Of a stretch of DNA of 64,000 nt, positions 26,916 to 36,906 are shown in pieces. Location of the stretch: positions 248,001 to 312,000 of the forward strand of contig NZ_LT821239.1 in NCBI RefSeq assembly GCF_900169525.1, read 5' to 3'. A program made the translations under genes and the position numbers. The notes beneath the pieces were generated by a model. That model was not told the DNA's origin. It searched no databases and saw only the letters and a program-made list of their open reading frames with translations. The first letter of the stretch is position 1; each line of letters starts with the position of its first letter. The stretch comes from Corynebacterium pacaense (lineage in GTDB: Bacteria > Actinomycetota > Actinomycetes > Mycobacteriales > Mycobacteriaceae).

Positions 26916-28274
26916 TTACTTCCCGGTGAACGCATTGAAGTCGCGGTGCACCTGCTCGGCATAATGGAACGCCCAGGACGTCACCGCCTTGTCAAAGGTG
27001 TCGTTCTTGCCCAGATAGCCCGCGATCCAGTGCACGCCCCGGCTCTGTGCATGCGCCCGCCCGAGCAGCAGACCGCAGGCGGTGACATACTCCTCATAGG
27101 TGCGCCGTGACAGGTTGTCCAGGTTGACGCTGCCCTTCATGTCACGGAACTGACGCACGTAGAAGTCATGCCCCTCGGCGCTGCACCATCCGAGGAAGGG
27201 GTCGGAGACCGCCTGGAGTATCTGCTGGTGTTCCACCACGCGCTGTCCGTTGTGCTCATCCTCGAGCAGCGTCGCGGGCGTGGAATCGTTGGGTTGGTTG
27301 AACTCGGTGATCACCGAGGTGCCGGCCTCCTTGATCTGGAGGATCAGCGGTGAGGCGGTGGCGTCGAGAAGCAGGACCACGTAGCACCGTGTGCCCACGC
27401 TGCCCACGCCGACCACACGACGGGCGCCGTCGACCAGACGGTGCTTGTCCACGAGCAGCCGGATGTCGGGGCGCACCGATGCCAGATACTGTTCGAACAG
27501 TGACCGCACATCCGACTTGACCAGGCCCTCGAGTCTGGTCAGGACGGGGGGCTTCGATTTGAAGGTGGGCAGGCCGTGGTCATCGGGCTCGGTCATCTTC
27601 GACACCGCCTGCACCGAGGTGCGGGTCCGGGCCTTATCCGCGGCCGATTCAAAGGCCTTGAGGGAGGAACTGCGCAGCCGGGAGGCGATCATATCGTCAT
27701 CGACGGCGAGGTAGTATCCGTCCAGCGCCGACATTCCGGAAATGCTCCGTATGGCTGCCCGATACGACTGCGCCGTCTGGAGCGCGAGGTGCTCAATGGT
27801 GTCCGGTGAGAATCCGAGCTCCTCGGCGCCGAGCACGACACTGGTGACCAGCCTGTGCACATCCCATTCCCAGGGACCGGGGGCGGATTCATCGAAATCG
27901 TTGAGATCGAAGTGCAGCCGGCGCTCCGGGGAGGCGTAGAGTCCGAAATTGTTGATGTGGGCGTCACCGCAGATGATGATCTGCTGGCCTGACACCTGCT
28001 GCTGGGCGAGATCATGGGCCATCAGGCGCGCGGATCCGCGGTAGAAGGTGAAGGGGGAGGCGGACATCCGTTCACGCCGGAGGTTGATCAGGTCGGGGAG
28101 CCGCGTGCGATTCTGCTCCTCGAGCACCGCCACCGGATCACGGTCCACCGCGTGGAACTCCCCCAGGGCGCTGCGGGGGACGTTCCTCCTCGCCTCCTTG
28201 CCCCGTGCACGTTCAACCTCCACCGGCACCACCGGGTGGGAGGTTCCTTCAAGATCATAAATTCCGATGGCCAT
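26916..28274 (-). CDS. DUF2252 protein (kinase-like fold)
   Basis: A 452-residue member of the DUF2252 family, whose members look like aminoglycoside-phosphotransferase relatives; no function is established. Visible landmarks are RMSASPFTFYRGSA, a HINNFG segment (ICGDAHINNFGLYAS), DLNDFDES and a C-terminal GRAHAQSRG. The catalytic-loop-like GDAHINNFG and DLNDFD are compatible with a phosphotransferase, which is inference. The frame is open to 28370; ATG 28274 is chosen because family similarity begins there, but the RBS is weak. It converges on cwlM with a 27-bp gap. Confidence 0.75.
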   Translation of the reverse strand: MAIGIYDLEGTSHPVVPVEVERARGKEARRNVPRSALGEFHAVDRDPVAVLEEQNRTRLPDLINLRRERMSASPFTFYRGSARLMAHDLAQQQVSGQQIIICGDAHINNFGLYASPERRLHFDLNDFDESAPGPWEWDVHRLVTSVVLGAEELGFSPDTIEHLALQTAQSYRAAIRSISGMSALDGYYLAVDDDMIASRLRSSSLKAFESAADKARTRTSVQAVSKMTEPDDHGLPTFKSKPPVLTRLEGLVKSDVRSLFEQYLASVRPDIRLLVDKHRLVDGARRVVGVGSVGTRCYVVLLLDATASPLILQIKEAGTSVITEFNQPNDSTPATLLEDEHNGQRVVEHQQILQAVSDPFLGWCSAEGHDFYVRQFRDMKGSVNLDNLSRRTYEEYVTACGLLLGRAHAQSRGVHWIAGYLGKNDTFDKAVTSWAFHYAEQVHRDFNAFTGK

Positions 28275-28382
28275 GCCGCATCCACTTCTACTCGGGCTCA
28301 TCCGCTCAGCCGCCGGTAAAATACTGCCACCAGTGTATCGCCGCCGCGGTGGTGGATGGGGATCGCCCACCCTCCGTCGCGC

Positions 28383-29078
28383 CTACTGCGCCTCGACCCC
28401 GGCCAACAGGATCTCGGCGTCCCTGGCGCTGAGGAGACCGTCCACGGGGGGCAGCTCCATCCGGTAACGCGGGAGCAGCGGATGATCCGCGATCAGTCGG
28501 AACCCCGCCGATTGCAGCACCGCCTCGTCGATCAGACCGATCTCGCGGCCGTGGGCGAGAATCCATGCTGTCCCCGGCGATCCGGTGTCGGCAGTAACGC
28601 CGGTGTCGGCGATGTGGGCGGGATCCCCGGCGGCGCCACCGCGACGGGCGAAGGCCTCGACCGCGGGTACCCGCCACCCGACCAGATCCATCAATGCCGC
28701 ATCAATGAGCGCCGCCTCCAGCCCGAGGCCACGGAACACCTCGTCGATGAACAGGCTGCTGATCACCGCGGCATCCGGTGACACCGGGCCGCTGGGCATC
28801 GTCACCGTCCCGGGGGCCAAGTCGCGGTGACAGTAGAGCACCGTCGACAGTGCCGGGGCATTGGCATAGCCGATGTTGAAACCGCAGCTCCGATATTCCA
28901 GGAGGGTCGCGGAGAGCCACGCCTCCTTCTCAAACTCCGGGGACCCGGATCTATGCACCGCCGCGGCCGCCTCCGGGGCCATCTCCCAGAAGATCGACCG
29001 AGCGGCCCAGGGGTGGATGAGTGAAAGTTCATCCTGGGTGATCGGAAACAACGCTGCCTGCATGACGTGGCCTGTCAA
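28383..29078 (-). CDS. GNAT-like acetyltransferase (Rv3916c-like)
   Basis: A protein of about 231 residues beginning 11 bp after parB. VISSLFIDEVFRGLGLEAALIDAALMDL has the shape of the acetyl-CoA binding region of GNAT enzymes (R-G-x-G-x-A form reduced to R-G-L-G-L-E). Its place directly after parB matches Rv3916c, a GNAT-family protein of unknown substrate. The first possible start is TTG 29078; ATG 29063 (MQAALFP) is equally plausible. It is probably co-transcribed with parAB. Confidence 0.7.
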   Translation of the reverse strand: MTGHVMQAALFPITQDELSLIHPWAARSIFWEMAPEAAAAVHRSGSPEFEKEAWLSATLLEYRSCGFNIGYANAPALSTVLYCHRDLAPGTVTMPSGPVSPDAAVISSLFIDEVFRGLGLEAALIDAALMDLVGWRVPAVEAFARRGGAAGDPAHIADTGVTADTGSPGTAWILAHGREIGLIDEAVLQSAGFRLIADHPLLPRYRMELPPVDGLLSARDAEILLAGVEAQ

Positions 29079-29089
29079 CTCACCGCCAG

Positions 29090-30169
29090 CTAACGCCCCT
29101 GGATCAGGGACATGATGCGCTGAAAATCCTCCCGGTCCCCGAACTCCACGACAAGCTTGCCCTTGCGCTTGCCCATGGTCACCGAGACCTTGGTGTCCAG
29201 GTTGTCGGCCAGGGATTCCGCGGCGCGGGTGAACACCTCCGGCGTCGGAGCCTTGGGACGGGCCTGCTTCTTCCCGTCCGACTCTCCACGGTTGTGCAGC
29301 AGCACGATCTCCTCGGTGGCACGCACCGACAGTCCCTCCGCGATGATCCGGGTGGCAAGACTCTCCTGGGTCGCCTCATCCGCCTTGAGTCCCAGCAGGG
29401 CCCGCGCGTGTCCCGCCGAGAGCACGCCCGCGGCCACCTTGCGCTGCACCGTCACGGGAAGCGCGAGCAGGCGGATCATATTCGTGATCACCGGACGGGA
29501 GCGCCCCAGCTTCTCCGCAAGTTCGGACTGGGTGACACCGAACTCCTCGAGCAGCTGTTGATAGGCGGAAGCCTCCTCCAGGGGGTTGAGCTGCACCCGG
29601 TGGATGTTCTCCAGCAGCGCATCGCGCAGCATCGACCCGTCATCGGTCTCCCGGATGATCGCGGGAATGACGTCGAGACCGGCGGTGGCCGCCGCACGCC
29701 AGCGACGCTCGCCCATGATCAGCTCGAAACCGTCACCGGAACGGCGCACCACGATCGGCTGCATCAGCCCGAACTCGGAGATGGAATGCACCAGCTCGCC
29801 AAGGGCCTCCTCATCAAAAACCGTGCGCGGCTGATGGGGGTTGGGCACGATTCTGTCAATCGGAATCTCCAGGTAGGAGGCACCGAACTCGCTTGTCGAC
29901 GCCTCCGCCGCCGGTTCCACCGCCGACCCACCCAGCGCGGATTCCGCCGTCGGTGCGGCCGGGTCGCCCGTCGCGCCCCTGCTCTGGGGCGCCTGTGGCC
30001 GCTGACGGCCGCGCTCGCCGGCGCTGCCGCCGAGAATGATGTCGGCGGCGCTGCCGCCGAGTCCGGGGGAACTGCTGGGTCCGGAAGGAATCAGTGCGGC
30101 CAGCCCGCGACCCAGACCGCCCTTGCGCTTTTCCAGCTGGGACTTGTCAGAAGCCTTGTTCTGGGTCAT
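29090..30169 (-). CDS. parB: Chromosome partitioning protein ParB
   Basis: A 359-residue ParB. After a Ser/Ala/Gly-rich tail the CTPase domain holds NPHQPR, the GERRWRA motif and [14 protein letters not shown]; a helix-turn-helix ([24 protein letters not shown] in two halves) and a C-terminal dimerisation domain follow. It binds parS sites near oriC and loads condensin. It lies 46 bp after parA. No full parS site (TGTTTCACGTGAAACA) is visible in the window, so the target sites are probably elsewhere. Confidence 0.95.
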   Translation of the reverse strand: MTQNKASDKSQLEKRKGGLGRGLAALIPSGPSSSPGLGGSAADIILGGSAGERGRQRPQAPQSRGATGDPAAPTAESALGGSAVEPAAEASTSEFGASYLEIPIDRIVPNPHQPRTVFDEEALGELVHSISEFGLMQPIVVRRSGDGFELIMGERRWRAAATAGLDVIPAIIRETDDGSMLRDALLENIHRVQLNPLEEASAYQQLLEEFGVTQSELAEKLGRSRPVITNMIRLLALPVTVQRKVAAGVLSAGHARALLGLKADEATQESLATRIIAEGLSVRATEEIVLLHNRGESDGKKQARPKAPTPEVFTRAAESLADNLDTKVSVTMGKRKGKLVVEFGDREDFQRIMSLIQGR

Positions 30170-30215
30170 GGCTTATGCTGCACCTTTCACGATCTGTTCC
30201 ACTAACACTGCCATT

Positions 30216-31133
30216 CTACGGTCGGACACCGACGGGACCCGACTGCTCAGAGGGCACGAAATCCCCGCGTTTGGCCAGCTCTTTCGCAGCGTCGAGGTAT
30301 GCCATCGCACCGCGGGATCCCGGGTCGTACTCAATGACGGTCTTACCATAGCCGGGGGCCTCGGAGACCTTGACGGCTCGGGGAATCATGGTCTTTAGCA
30401 CCACATCGCCGAAGTGCCCACGAACCTCGGAGGCGACCTGCTCGGCCAGCTTCGTGCGGGCGTCATACATGGTGAGCAGAATCGCCGAGATATGGAGTGA
30501 CTTGTTCAGGTGCTGCCTGATCATGGTGATGTTGTTGAGCAGCTGCCCGACACCCTCCAGCGCGTAGTACTCACACTGGATGGGTATCAACACCTCATTG
30601 ACCGCGGTCATCGCATTGATGGTCAGCAGCCCCAGGGACGGCGGGCAGTCGATGAAGACATAGTCAAAGCCGTGCGAGGTGATGAAGTCCATCGACAGCG
30701 CATCGGAGAGCCGGTACTCCCTGCGCACCAGGCTGACCAATTCGATCTCCGCACCGGCGAGGTCGAGTGTGGCGGGAATGCAGAAAAGGTTCGGATTGGC
30801 CGGTGACTGTTGGAGGGCCTCGTCGGCCGTGGTCTCACCGATCAGGAGCTCATAGGTGGACAGGGTGCCCGCGCGGTGTTCGATGCCCAGTGCCGTCGAG
30901 GCGTTACCCTGCGGATCCAGGTCGACCACCAGCACCTTGAGTCCGTGGATGGCGAGCGAAGCGGCCAGGTTGACCGAACTCGTGGTTTTACCCACCCCGC
31001 CCTTCTGATTTGCGATCGTGACCAACCGGGGCTTCTCCGGTTTGGGAAGGCTCAGGGAGTTGGGTGTCATCACCTGCGCCGCACGACGTGCTGCCGCTGC
31101 AATCGGTGTGTCATCCCAAGTATTGTCATCCAT
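30216..31133 (-). CDS. parA: Chromosome partitioning ATPase ParA
   Basis: A 305-residue ParA/Soj ATPase with the deviant Walker A KGGVGKTTSS near residue 45, VVDLDPQGNASTALG (Walker A'), and FIDCPPSLGLLT (Walker B). It works with ParB to move the origin regions to the cell poles; in corynebacteria it also engages the polar DivIVA system. A non-conserved tail of about 35 residues precedes the ATPase core. It is separated from rsmG by 96 bp, enough for its own promoter. Confidence 0.95.
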   Translation of the reverse strand: MDDNTWDDTPIAAAARRAAQVMTPNSLSLPKPEKPRLVTIANQKGGVGKTTSSVNLAASLAIHGLKVLVVDLDPQGNASTALGIEHRAGTLSTYELLIGETTADEALQQSPANPNLFCIPATLDLAGAEIELVSLVRREYRLSDALSMDFITSHGFDYVFIDCPPSLGLLTINAMTAVNEVLIPIQCEYYALEGVGQLLNNITMIRQHLNKSLHISAILLTMYDARTKLAEQVASEVRGHFGDVVLKTMIPRAVKVSEAPGYGKTVIEYDPGSRGAMAYLDAAKELAKRGDFVPSEQSGPVGVRP

Positions 31134-31229
31134 CGACGTCTACCGTCCCTTGTCTTCTCAGTGGCATCACATCCACCCTAGTGTGTCCGGCCATATCCAT
31201 TCCACCACAACGCCGTGACACACGATGGT

Positions 31230-31859
31230 TTAGTTCGTCCGCTCGATCGAAATCAGCGTGGTGGGCTCGGCGAGGTGCTGCTCACCGACCGTGAACACCT
31301 CAATGCGCCCGCCGCCGGCGCGCCGGATGAGAGTACGGTCGCGCTCAATCTCCTCTGTGACGCTCGAGCCCTTCATCGCGATCATTCTGCCACCGACCCT
31401 ACTCAGCGGCAGGGACCAGCCAGCCAGTTTGCCCAGCGGCGCGACGGCACGGGAGGTGACCACATCCACCGGCCCCGTTTGCTTGCGCACCGCCTTGTCC
31501 TCCGCACGTCCGCGGATGACCGTGACGTTGTCGAGCTGGAGCTGGTCGACGACCTCACCCAGGTACACCGACCGTTTCAGCAGGGGTTCGATCAGGGTGA
31601 TGTCCAGGTCAGGTCGGGCGATGGCCAGCGGTATCCCCGGCAGTCCGGCACCCGAGCCGATGTCCGCGACACGGGCCCCGCGGTCCATGACCTCACCGAT
31701 GACGGCGCAGTTGAGAATGTGCCGCTCCCACAGACGGGGAATCTCCCGTGGCCCGATGAATCCGCGAACGGTCCCGTCCGTGGCGAGAGACTGGTGATAG
31801 GCGATCGCCCTATCCAGGTTCTCCCCGAAGATGTCAGCGGCTGCTGGTGGGTAGGTCAA
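31230..31859 (-). CDS. rsmG: 16S rRNA (guanine-N7) methyltransferase RsmG (GidB)
   Basis: A 209-residue SAM-dependent methyltransferase with DIGSGAGLPGIPLAIARPDLD as the SAM-binding motif and LSRVGGRMIAMKG near the C-terminus. It methylates N7 of G527 (E. coli numbering) in 16S rRNA, and loss of it gives low-level streptomycin resistance in other bacteria. A terminator-like hairpin separates it from yidC, so it probably has its own promoter. The jag gene usually found between yidC and rsmG is missing. Confidence 0.94.
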   Translation of the reverse strand: MTYPPAAADIFGENLDRAIAYHQSLATDGTVRGFIGPREIPRLWERHILNCAVIGEVMDRGARVADIGSGAGLPGIPLAIARPDLDITLIEPLLKRSVYLGEVVDQLQLDNVTVIRGRAEDKAVRKQTGPVDVVTSRAVAPLGKLAGWSLPLSRVGGRMIAMKGSSVTEEIERDRTLIRRAGGGRIEVFTVGEQHLAEPTTLISIERTN

Positions 31860-31910
31860 TGAAGGTTCCTCTCGGAGCGACGCGAACGGATGTGCACTAG
31901 AACTATAACG

Positions 31911-31948
31911 CCGACAGCCACCGCCCTGTCGGGAACGGTGGCTGTCGG
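31911..31948 (-). terminator. Terminator-like hairpin between yidC and rsmG
   Basis: A perfect 13-bp stem, CCGACAGCCACCG (31911-31923) with CGGTGGCTGTCGG (31936-31948), lies 14 bp past the yidC stop. On the minus strand it is followed by a moderately T-rich CGTTATAGTT. It occupies the spot where jag lies in mycobacteria. Confidence 0.75.
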
Positions 31949-31961
31949 GGAGGAAGGGCTT

Positions 31962-32915
31962 CTACTTTCTGCGCTTCTTCGGATTGTTCGGTTTCACACC
32001 GGGCTTCGGGGCGGTGGAGCGCTTGGCGGCCTTTTTGATCTCATCCTCCGCCGCCTCCTCGGCATCCATTTTGCCGAAGATGTAGCGCTGCTGGAAGAAG
32101 GTCCACACGTTGTTGGACATCATGTAGATCAGCAGACCGATGGTCCAGATGAAGCCGGTGAACAGAATGGTGGCGGGCATGAACCACAGCATCATCTTGT
32201 TCATCATCTGCATCTGCATCGCCATCTGGTCGTTCTGCGGCGCGGCCTGCTTACCGGAGGCCTTGCGGGCTTCCTGGCGGTTGACGGAGAGGCGGGCGTT
32301 CATGTGGGTGGCGATCACAATGATGATGATCATCGGGGCCGCGACCAGGGCGATGTGCGGCCGGGTGAAATCGACCGGCTGGAAGGCCTGGAACATGTCC
32401 TCCGGCATGGTGATGTAGGCGGACAGCGGAACCCCGAAGAGGCGGGCGTCCAGGAAGGACTGGACCTCGCCGACACCGAAGATGTAGTTGGGTGTGTCGC
32501 GGTTCTGCTCGATGGTCATCTCGAGCTGGCCGACACCCTCACCGGTCCGGTTGAAGGAACGCAACACATGGAACAGACCGATGAACACCGGAATCTGAAC
32601 GAGCATGGGCAGGCAGCCTGCGATGGGGTTGACGCCGACTTCCTTCTGAAGCTTGCGCGACTCCTCCATCATCTTCTGCTGGTCATTCTTGTACTTTTCG
32701 CGGATCTCCTGCAGACGCGGCGACATGTCCTGCATCTTGCGCTGGGAGCGCATGGTGTTGAGCATGGGCTTGACCAGCACAAGGCGGACCGTGAAGGTCA
32801 GGAACATGATCGATAGGGCCCAGGTGATTCCGGAACCGGGATCCAGAACCAAGCTGAAAGCCTTGTGCCAGAACCACAGGATGGCCGAGATCGGCCAGTA
32901 GATGAAGTTGAGCAC
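31962..32915 (-). CDS. yidC: Membrane protein insertase YidC
   Basis: A 317-residue YidC/Oxa1 insertase. The start MLNFIYWPISAILWFWHKAF forms the first helix. The cytoplasmic coiled hairpin (QRKMQDMSPRLQEIREKYKND in two parts), GCLPMLVQIPVFIGLFHVLR and a C-terminal five-helix core follow; the tail is Lys/Arg-rich (NNPKKRRK) and may contact ribosomes. It inserts membrane proteins with or without SecYEG. It belongs to the rpmH-rnpA-yidD-yidC cluster. Confidence 0.95.
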   Translation of the reverse strand: MLNFIYWPISAILWFWHKAFSLVLDPGSGITWALSIMFLTFTVRLVLVKPMLNTMRSQRKMQDMSPRLQEIREKYKNDQQKMMEESRKLQKEVGVNPIAGCLPMLVQIPVFIGLFHVLRSFNRTGEGVGQLEMTIEQNRDTPNYIFGVGEVQSFLDARLFGVPLSAYITMPEDMFQAFQPVDFTRPHIALVAAPMIIIIVIATHMNARLSVNRQEARKASGKQAAPQNDQMAMQMQMMNKMMLWFMPATILFTGFIWTIGLLIYMMSNNVWTFFQQRYIFGKMDAEEAAEDEIKKAAKRSTAPKPGVKPNNPKKRRK

Positions 32916-32975
32916 TGTGAGTCGGAACTCCTCGTTTGATAAAAGTAGTGATTCTTACATGCTGAAATGTGCCTA

Positions 32976-33260
32976 TTATTTCACTGTCTGGGTACTCCAG
33001 AAACCCGATTCGGGCACCGGATCATACCCACCGGGATGCCAGGGCCCACATTTGGATAACCTGACCGCGGACAAAATAGTTCCTTTGAACGCTCCGTGGA
33101 CCGAGACCGCCTCCAGGGCATAACTGCTGCAGACCGGGTCGAACCGGCATGTCGATCCCATCTTAAGCCCGGACAGGTACTTTTGGTAGAAGCGCAGTGA
33201 TCCGACTAGAGCTTTCGCCGCAGGGCCCCTGGCTGCGGGGATCTCATTTTCCCCGGACAC
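32976..33260 (-). CDS. yidD: Membrane protein insertion efficiency factor YidD
   Basis: A 94-residue YidD with the family pattern [23 protein letters not shown] and [13 protein letters not shown]. It is a small, probably membrane-associated helper in YidC-dependent insertion. Its first 17 nt overlap the end of rnpA, so translation is coupled, and yidC follows after 60 bp. Confidence 0.94.
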   Translation of the reverse strand: MSGENEIPAARGPAAKALVGSLRFYQKYLSGLKMGSTCRFDPVCSSYALEAVSVHGAFKGTILSAVRLSKCGPWHPGGYDPVPESGFWSTQTVK

Positions 33261-33630
33261 GGCGTGCCTTGTTCACCGCAAGGACGAGATCCTTCTCCAG
33301 ATCCCTCGATGATGCCTCAGCGGATGGAGCCAGGGCCCTGACCACCACAAAGTCGGTGGGGGAGAGCTCGGCCGCGATTTTTGAGCACACATGCCGAAGC
33401 CGCCGGGAGGTGCGGTGACGAACCACCGCATTCCCGACGGCCTTGGAAACGATGAGGCCGAACCGTGGACCTCCGGTGGAAGCGATTTCGGTGCTTCCGC
33501 CGGAACCATCCAGCGATTCGGCGCTATCCCAGAGGTGAACAACGAGAGTTTTTGACCCCGCGCGCCGGCCATTTCTCATCGTGGTGCGAAATTGCACCGA
33601 TGAGTTCAGCTTATTCTGCGCAGGAAGCAA
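33244..33630 (-). CDS. rnpA: Ribonuclease P protein component
   Basis: A 128-residue RNase P protein. It starts at TTG 33630 (MLPAQNKL, the usual corynebacterial start) and has the basic RNR-like region [19 protein letters not shown] with the flanking [10 protein letters not shown]. It binds the RNase P RNA and aids 5' tRNA maturation. It follows rpmH after 22 bp and overlaps yidD. A Gly/Ser-rich insert ([14 protein letters not shown]) sits between the first two strands. Confidence 0.94.
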   Translation of the reverse strand: MLPAQNKLNSSVQFRTTMRNGRRAGSKTLVVHLWDSAESLDGSGGSTEIASTGGPRFGLIVSKAVGNAVVRHRTSRRLRHVCSKIAAELSPTDFVVVRALAPSAEASSRDLEKDLVLAVNKARRVRGK

Positions 33631-33652
33631 AGGTTGTCCACCCGATTGGTTG

Positions 33653-33796
33653 CTACGCGGTCAGCTTCTCGCGACCCTTGCGGCGACGTGCCGCAACAAT
33701 TGCGCGACCCGCACGGGTACGCATACGAAGACGGAAGCCGTGAACACGTGCACGACGACGGTTGTTCGGCTGGAACGTCCGCTTTCCCTTTGCCAC
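33653..33796 (-). CDS. rpmH: 50S ribosomal protein L34
   Basis: A 47-residue protein, too short for many gene finders: [20 protein letters not shown] ... REKLTA. The sequence is the standard L34, with its basic repeats. Translation starts at GTG 33796 with AGGAG about 8 bases upstream. It heads the minus-strand rpmH-rnpA-yidD-yidC cluster and lies next to oriC, as in almost all bacteria. Confidence 0.96.
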   Translation of the reverse strand: MAKGKRTFQPNNRRRARVHGFRLRMRTRAGRAIVAARRRKGREKLTA

Positions 33797-34663
33797 GTTA
33801 AACACTCCTAAAGTTTTATTGCTAAATCACCGGACACACCGGTTCCACGGGTTTAGCTTGCGTAATGCGGCCATGTTCGTGACCTCGCAACAGCCCGTCG
33901 CCGGGGAACGATCATCCAACAGATTGAATGATTCGAATGAGATGTGGCACCTACACCAAGCACGCCACTGCCGCGCTTCATGGAAAACGCTGCTCTCAAG
34001 GCACAGTCGAAGACTACTCGGGGGTTCCCGACGTCAAACGATGTGACAGACTCGCTCAGCTTACGCAATCCGACCAGCAGGAACAAATCGACACGCCGTC
34101 CATGCACGGGTGCCCCTGGAATTACAAACCTGGGATTAAGCACTGGTCGGAGGCACTTCCACACGATGCGCGCCTGTCCAAATCCCGTTTTCGTGCCACT
34201 CAGCGACAGAGCGGACCCGGTGAATGATTCTCGTGTAATTCACAGGTGGTGGACATTCGGCCTGACCTGCGAGTAACAATGACTCCAGAGCTTTGTTTCA
34301 ACAGCTTGTGAATACTTCAGGCTGTGAATAACTCTCACCATTAGGTTGAGGCTATTTGGAAACAACGGAAAAACTGCAGGTAATAGCGCTTTTTGGTGCG
34401 ATGTTCATTTTCCACAGGCCGTAGGCTATCCTGTGGATAAGCATTTTCCGCAAGGTTATCCACATCTGTGGACAACCTTGTGGAGACAGTGGTTGCGTGC
34501 CATTTCGAACTGTGAAAACACTCGGGACGGTTGCGGTGGACAACCTTGTCCCCCTGTTTCCGGCAGCGCAGTCCACCGCACCCGGTGTTTCGGGGGTTCC
34601 CGAAACGCCCGTCCCATCCATCCACCGACACCGAGGCCTTCGGAAAAGGAGATACTCAGCGCA
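33797..34663. other. oriC-proximal rpmH-dnaA intergenic region
   Basis: An 867-bp non-coding region between divergent rpmH and dnaA. The left part must hold the rpmH promoter, and the right part the dnaA promoter and DnaA boxes. The frame open from 34346 into dnaA is not coding, because it reads through the DnaA boxes and dnaA family similarity starts at 34664. Confidence 0.7.
34323..34475. other. oriC: DnaA-box cluster upstream of dnaA (oriC)
   Basis: DnaA boxes: TGTGAATAA (34323-34331), TTTTCCACA (34408-34416), TGTGGATAA (34432-34440, perfect), TTATCCACA (34456-34464, perfect) and TGTGGACAA (34467-34475, one mismatch). The last two face each other with two bases between them. They may serve origin firing and dnaA autoregulation. 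Confidence 0.8.
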
Positions 34664-36286
34664 GTGAGCCAGAACTCATCTTCTTTGCTCGAAACGTGGC
34701 GTCAGGTCATTGCGGACCTTGATGCACTGAGCCAGCAGCCAGACAGTGGGATCACCCCGCTCACCCGTACCCAACGTGCCTACCTCGGCGTCGCAAAGCC
34801 GATTGCGCTTGTCGACGGCTACGCCGTCCTCTCCACCCCGCACGAAATGGCGAAAACCGCGATTGAACGGGACCTCGGAGCGGCTCTGACCAGGGTTTTG
34901 AGTCAGCGACTTGGTCGCAGCTACAGTCTTGCGGTCAGCGTCGAACCCGATGAGCACCGTGAAGAACCCACACCGGCACCTGCCGTGTACCGCCAGGAGG
35001 AGTTCGATTTCCACCAACGCGGACTGCGGGGACAGGGCAGCCACCCCAATCAGGTTGACGTTCCGTCCCCGGACTCCGGATGGCGATCCACCCATGCGCC
35101 ACTTGCCGAGTACGAGTCCGCCCCGGCCCAGACTGGCGCCCCCGTTGCCCATCCCCCGGTACCGCCGCAGCATCAGCCGCAGCCGCAGGAGATGGAGCAA
35201 CCACAGCCCCAACGCATTCCCCGTGAGACCCCGGCGCACAACCCGAACAGGGAGGTGTCGCTGAATCCCAAGTACACCTTCGAGAGCTTCGTGATCGGCC
35301 AGTTCAACAGGTTCGCCAACGCCGCCGCGGTCGCCGTCGCGGAGAGCCCTGCCAAGGCCTTCAACCCGCTGTTTATCTCGGGTGGCTCAGGGCTGGGCAA
35401 GACACACCTGCTGCACGCCGTGGGCAACTACGCCCAGGAACTCCAACCCGGTCTCCGCATCAAGTACGTTTCCAGTGAGGAGTTCACCAACGATTACATC
35501 AACTCGGTGCGTGATGACCGACAGGAATCCTTCAAACGCCGCTACCGCAACCTGGACATCCTCATGGTCGATGACATCCAGTTCCTCGCCGGCAAGGAGG
35601 GCACCCAGGAGGAGTTCTTCCACACCTTCAACGCACTTCACCAGGCGGAGAAGCAGATCATTCTCTCCTCCGACCGCCCACCCCGACTGCTGACCACGCT
35701 CGAGGACCGGTTGCGCACCCGCTTCGAGGGAGGGCTGATCACCGATATCCAACCGCCCGACCTGGAGACCCGCATCGCGATTCTGATGAAGAAGGCGCAG
35801 GCCGACGGTACCCGGGTGGACCGCGAGGTACTGGAACTCATCGCCAGCCGATTCGAATCATCCATCCGCGAGCTGGAGGGGGCGCTGATCCGCGTCTCCG
35901 CGTACTCCTCGCTGATCAATCAGCCGATTGACAAGGAAATGGCGATTGTTGCGCTGCGCGACATCCTGCCGGAGCCCGAGGACATGGAGATCACCGCCCC
36001 GGTGATCATGGAGGTCACCGCGGACTACTTCGAAATCTCCGTGGACACCCTGCGAGGAGCGGGAAAGACCCGCGCGGTGGCTCACGCCCGCCAGTTGGCG
36101 ATGTACCTCTGCCGGGAGCTCACGGACATGTCACTGCCGAAGATCGGCGATGTCTTCGGCGGCAAGGATCACACCACCGTCATGTACGCCGATCGAAAGA
36201 TCCGCCAGGAGATGACCGAGAAGCGTGACACCTATGATGAGATCCAGCAGCTGACACAGCTGATCAAGTCACGCGGACGCAACTGA
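34664..36286 (+). CDS. dnaA: Chromosomal replication initiator DnaA
   Basis: A 540-residue DnaA. Domain I covers about 1-90; a Pro/Gln-rich linker (domain II) runs to about 200. The AAA+ domain has Walker [14 protein letters not shown], Walker [10 protein letters not shown] and the sensor region. Domain IV holds the DNA-binding signature [15 protein letters not shown]. It binds DnaA boxes and opens oriC. The GTG at 34664 is chosen because MSQNSSSL fits the family start; GGAG lies about 13 bases upstream. DnaA boxes flank the gene on both sides. Confidence 0.97.
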   Translation: MSQNSSSLLETWRQVIADLDALSQQPDSGITPLTRTQRAYLGVAKPIALVDGYAVLSTPHEMAKTAIERDLGAALTRVLSQRLGRSYSLAVSVEPDEHREEPTPAPAVYRQEEFDFHQRGLRGQGSHPNQVDVPSPDSGWRSTHAPLAEYESAPAQTGAPVAHPPVPPQHQPQPQEMEQPQPQRIPRETPAHNPNREVSLNPKYTFESFVIGQFNRFANAAAVAVAESPAKAFNPLFISGGSGLGKTHLLHAVGNYAQELQPGLRIKYVSSEEFTNDYINSVRDDRQESFKRRYRNLDILMVDDIQFLAGKEGTQEEFFHTFNALHQAEKQIILSSDRPPRLLTTLEDRLRTRFEGGLITDIQPPDLETRIAILMKKAQADGTRVDREVLELIASRFESSIRELEGALIRVSAYSSLINQPIDKEMAIVALRDILPEPEDMEITAPVIMEVTADYFEISVDTLRGAGKTRAVAHARQLAMYLCRELTDMSLPKIGDVFGGKDHTTVMYADRKIRQEMTEKRDTYDEIQQLTQLIKSRGRN

Positions 36287-36326
36287 CGCCGACTGAACCC
36301 GCAGCACACAGACTCGGAAGCACATC

Positions 36327-36356
36327 AAACGGGGTCCACACCGTGGCCCCCGTTTT
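36327..36356 (+). terminator. dnaA terminator
   Basis: A nested stem: AAACGGGG (36327-36334) with CCCCGTTT (36348-36355), and inside it CCAC-ACC-GTGG (36336-36346), followed by T. It ends dnaA transcription before the DnaA-box region. Confidence 0.8.
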
Positions 36357-36413
36357 GTCATCTCCGGAGGCGGGGCGCGGGGGCGCGCCGAGTTCTCCAC
36401 AGAGTCCACAAAC

Positions 36414-36670
36414 CTATCCACAACCGTGTAATTACAAACTTGTAATTTGGTGACCTTCGTCATATTTAGCGGAACCCCCGTGATTCCGCGCCCCTGTGGA
36501 CAACCCTCTCCAGCCTGTGCATGATATGGGGATACTTTGCCCTGATCTGGGGATAAAACGACGGTCCGGAAAGTTATCCACATTTCAGACCGTTTATCCA
36601 CAGGAACTCCACAACCGGCTTCACAACCCGGAATCCGGTCGCTACCTTTAAAGAGACCCCTTCATCCACA
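36414..36670. other. oriC: DnaA-box cluster between dnaA and dnaN (oriC)
   Basis: Boxes: CTATCCACA (36414), TGTGGACAA (36495), TTATCCACA (36574 and 36594, both perfect and 20 bp apart) and TCATCCACA (36662). An AT-rich stretch (36430-36475) and a poly-purine tract (36710-36740) lie in the same 620-bp gap (36287-36906). The dnaA-dnaN gap is the usual actinobacterial oriC, so this is the best candidate for the unwinding site. The rest of the gap holds the dnaN promoter; no gene is seen. Confidence 0.85.
36430..36447. promoter_or_regulatory. Perfect dyad AATTACAA-AC-TTGTAATT in oriC
   Basis: Two perfect 8-bp arms with a 2-bp centre lie directly after the first DnaA box. It is AT-rich, unlike a terminator, and looks like a protein-binding site or part of the unwinding element. 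No known regulator is assigned. Confidence 0.5.
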
Positions 36671-36906
36671 GTCTCCACAGGACCTACTGTTACTACCGCT
36701 TTTCTCTCCAGAATCTAAAAAGAAGAAAGAGGGGTTGGGGAGAAGTTGCGGGATTCAAAGCGGACGCTGGCAGGGACTGCAAATGACAAATTCCCGTCAG
36801 AGCGGTGTCCCAGGTACGTTGGTGATGTGTAATTCCCGGGATCACAGCAACCGTTGAGGTCGATGGGTTTTTAGTATTTTCGTATTCTCGAGGAGCTTTA
36901 GTCAGC

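Noticed and set aside
34346..34663. N-terminal extension of dnaA
   Set aside because: It reads across the DnaA boxes and has no similarity to DnaA; the GTG at 34664 fits the family.
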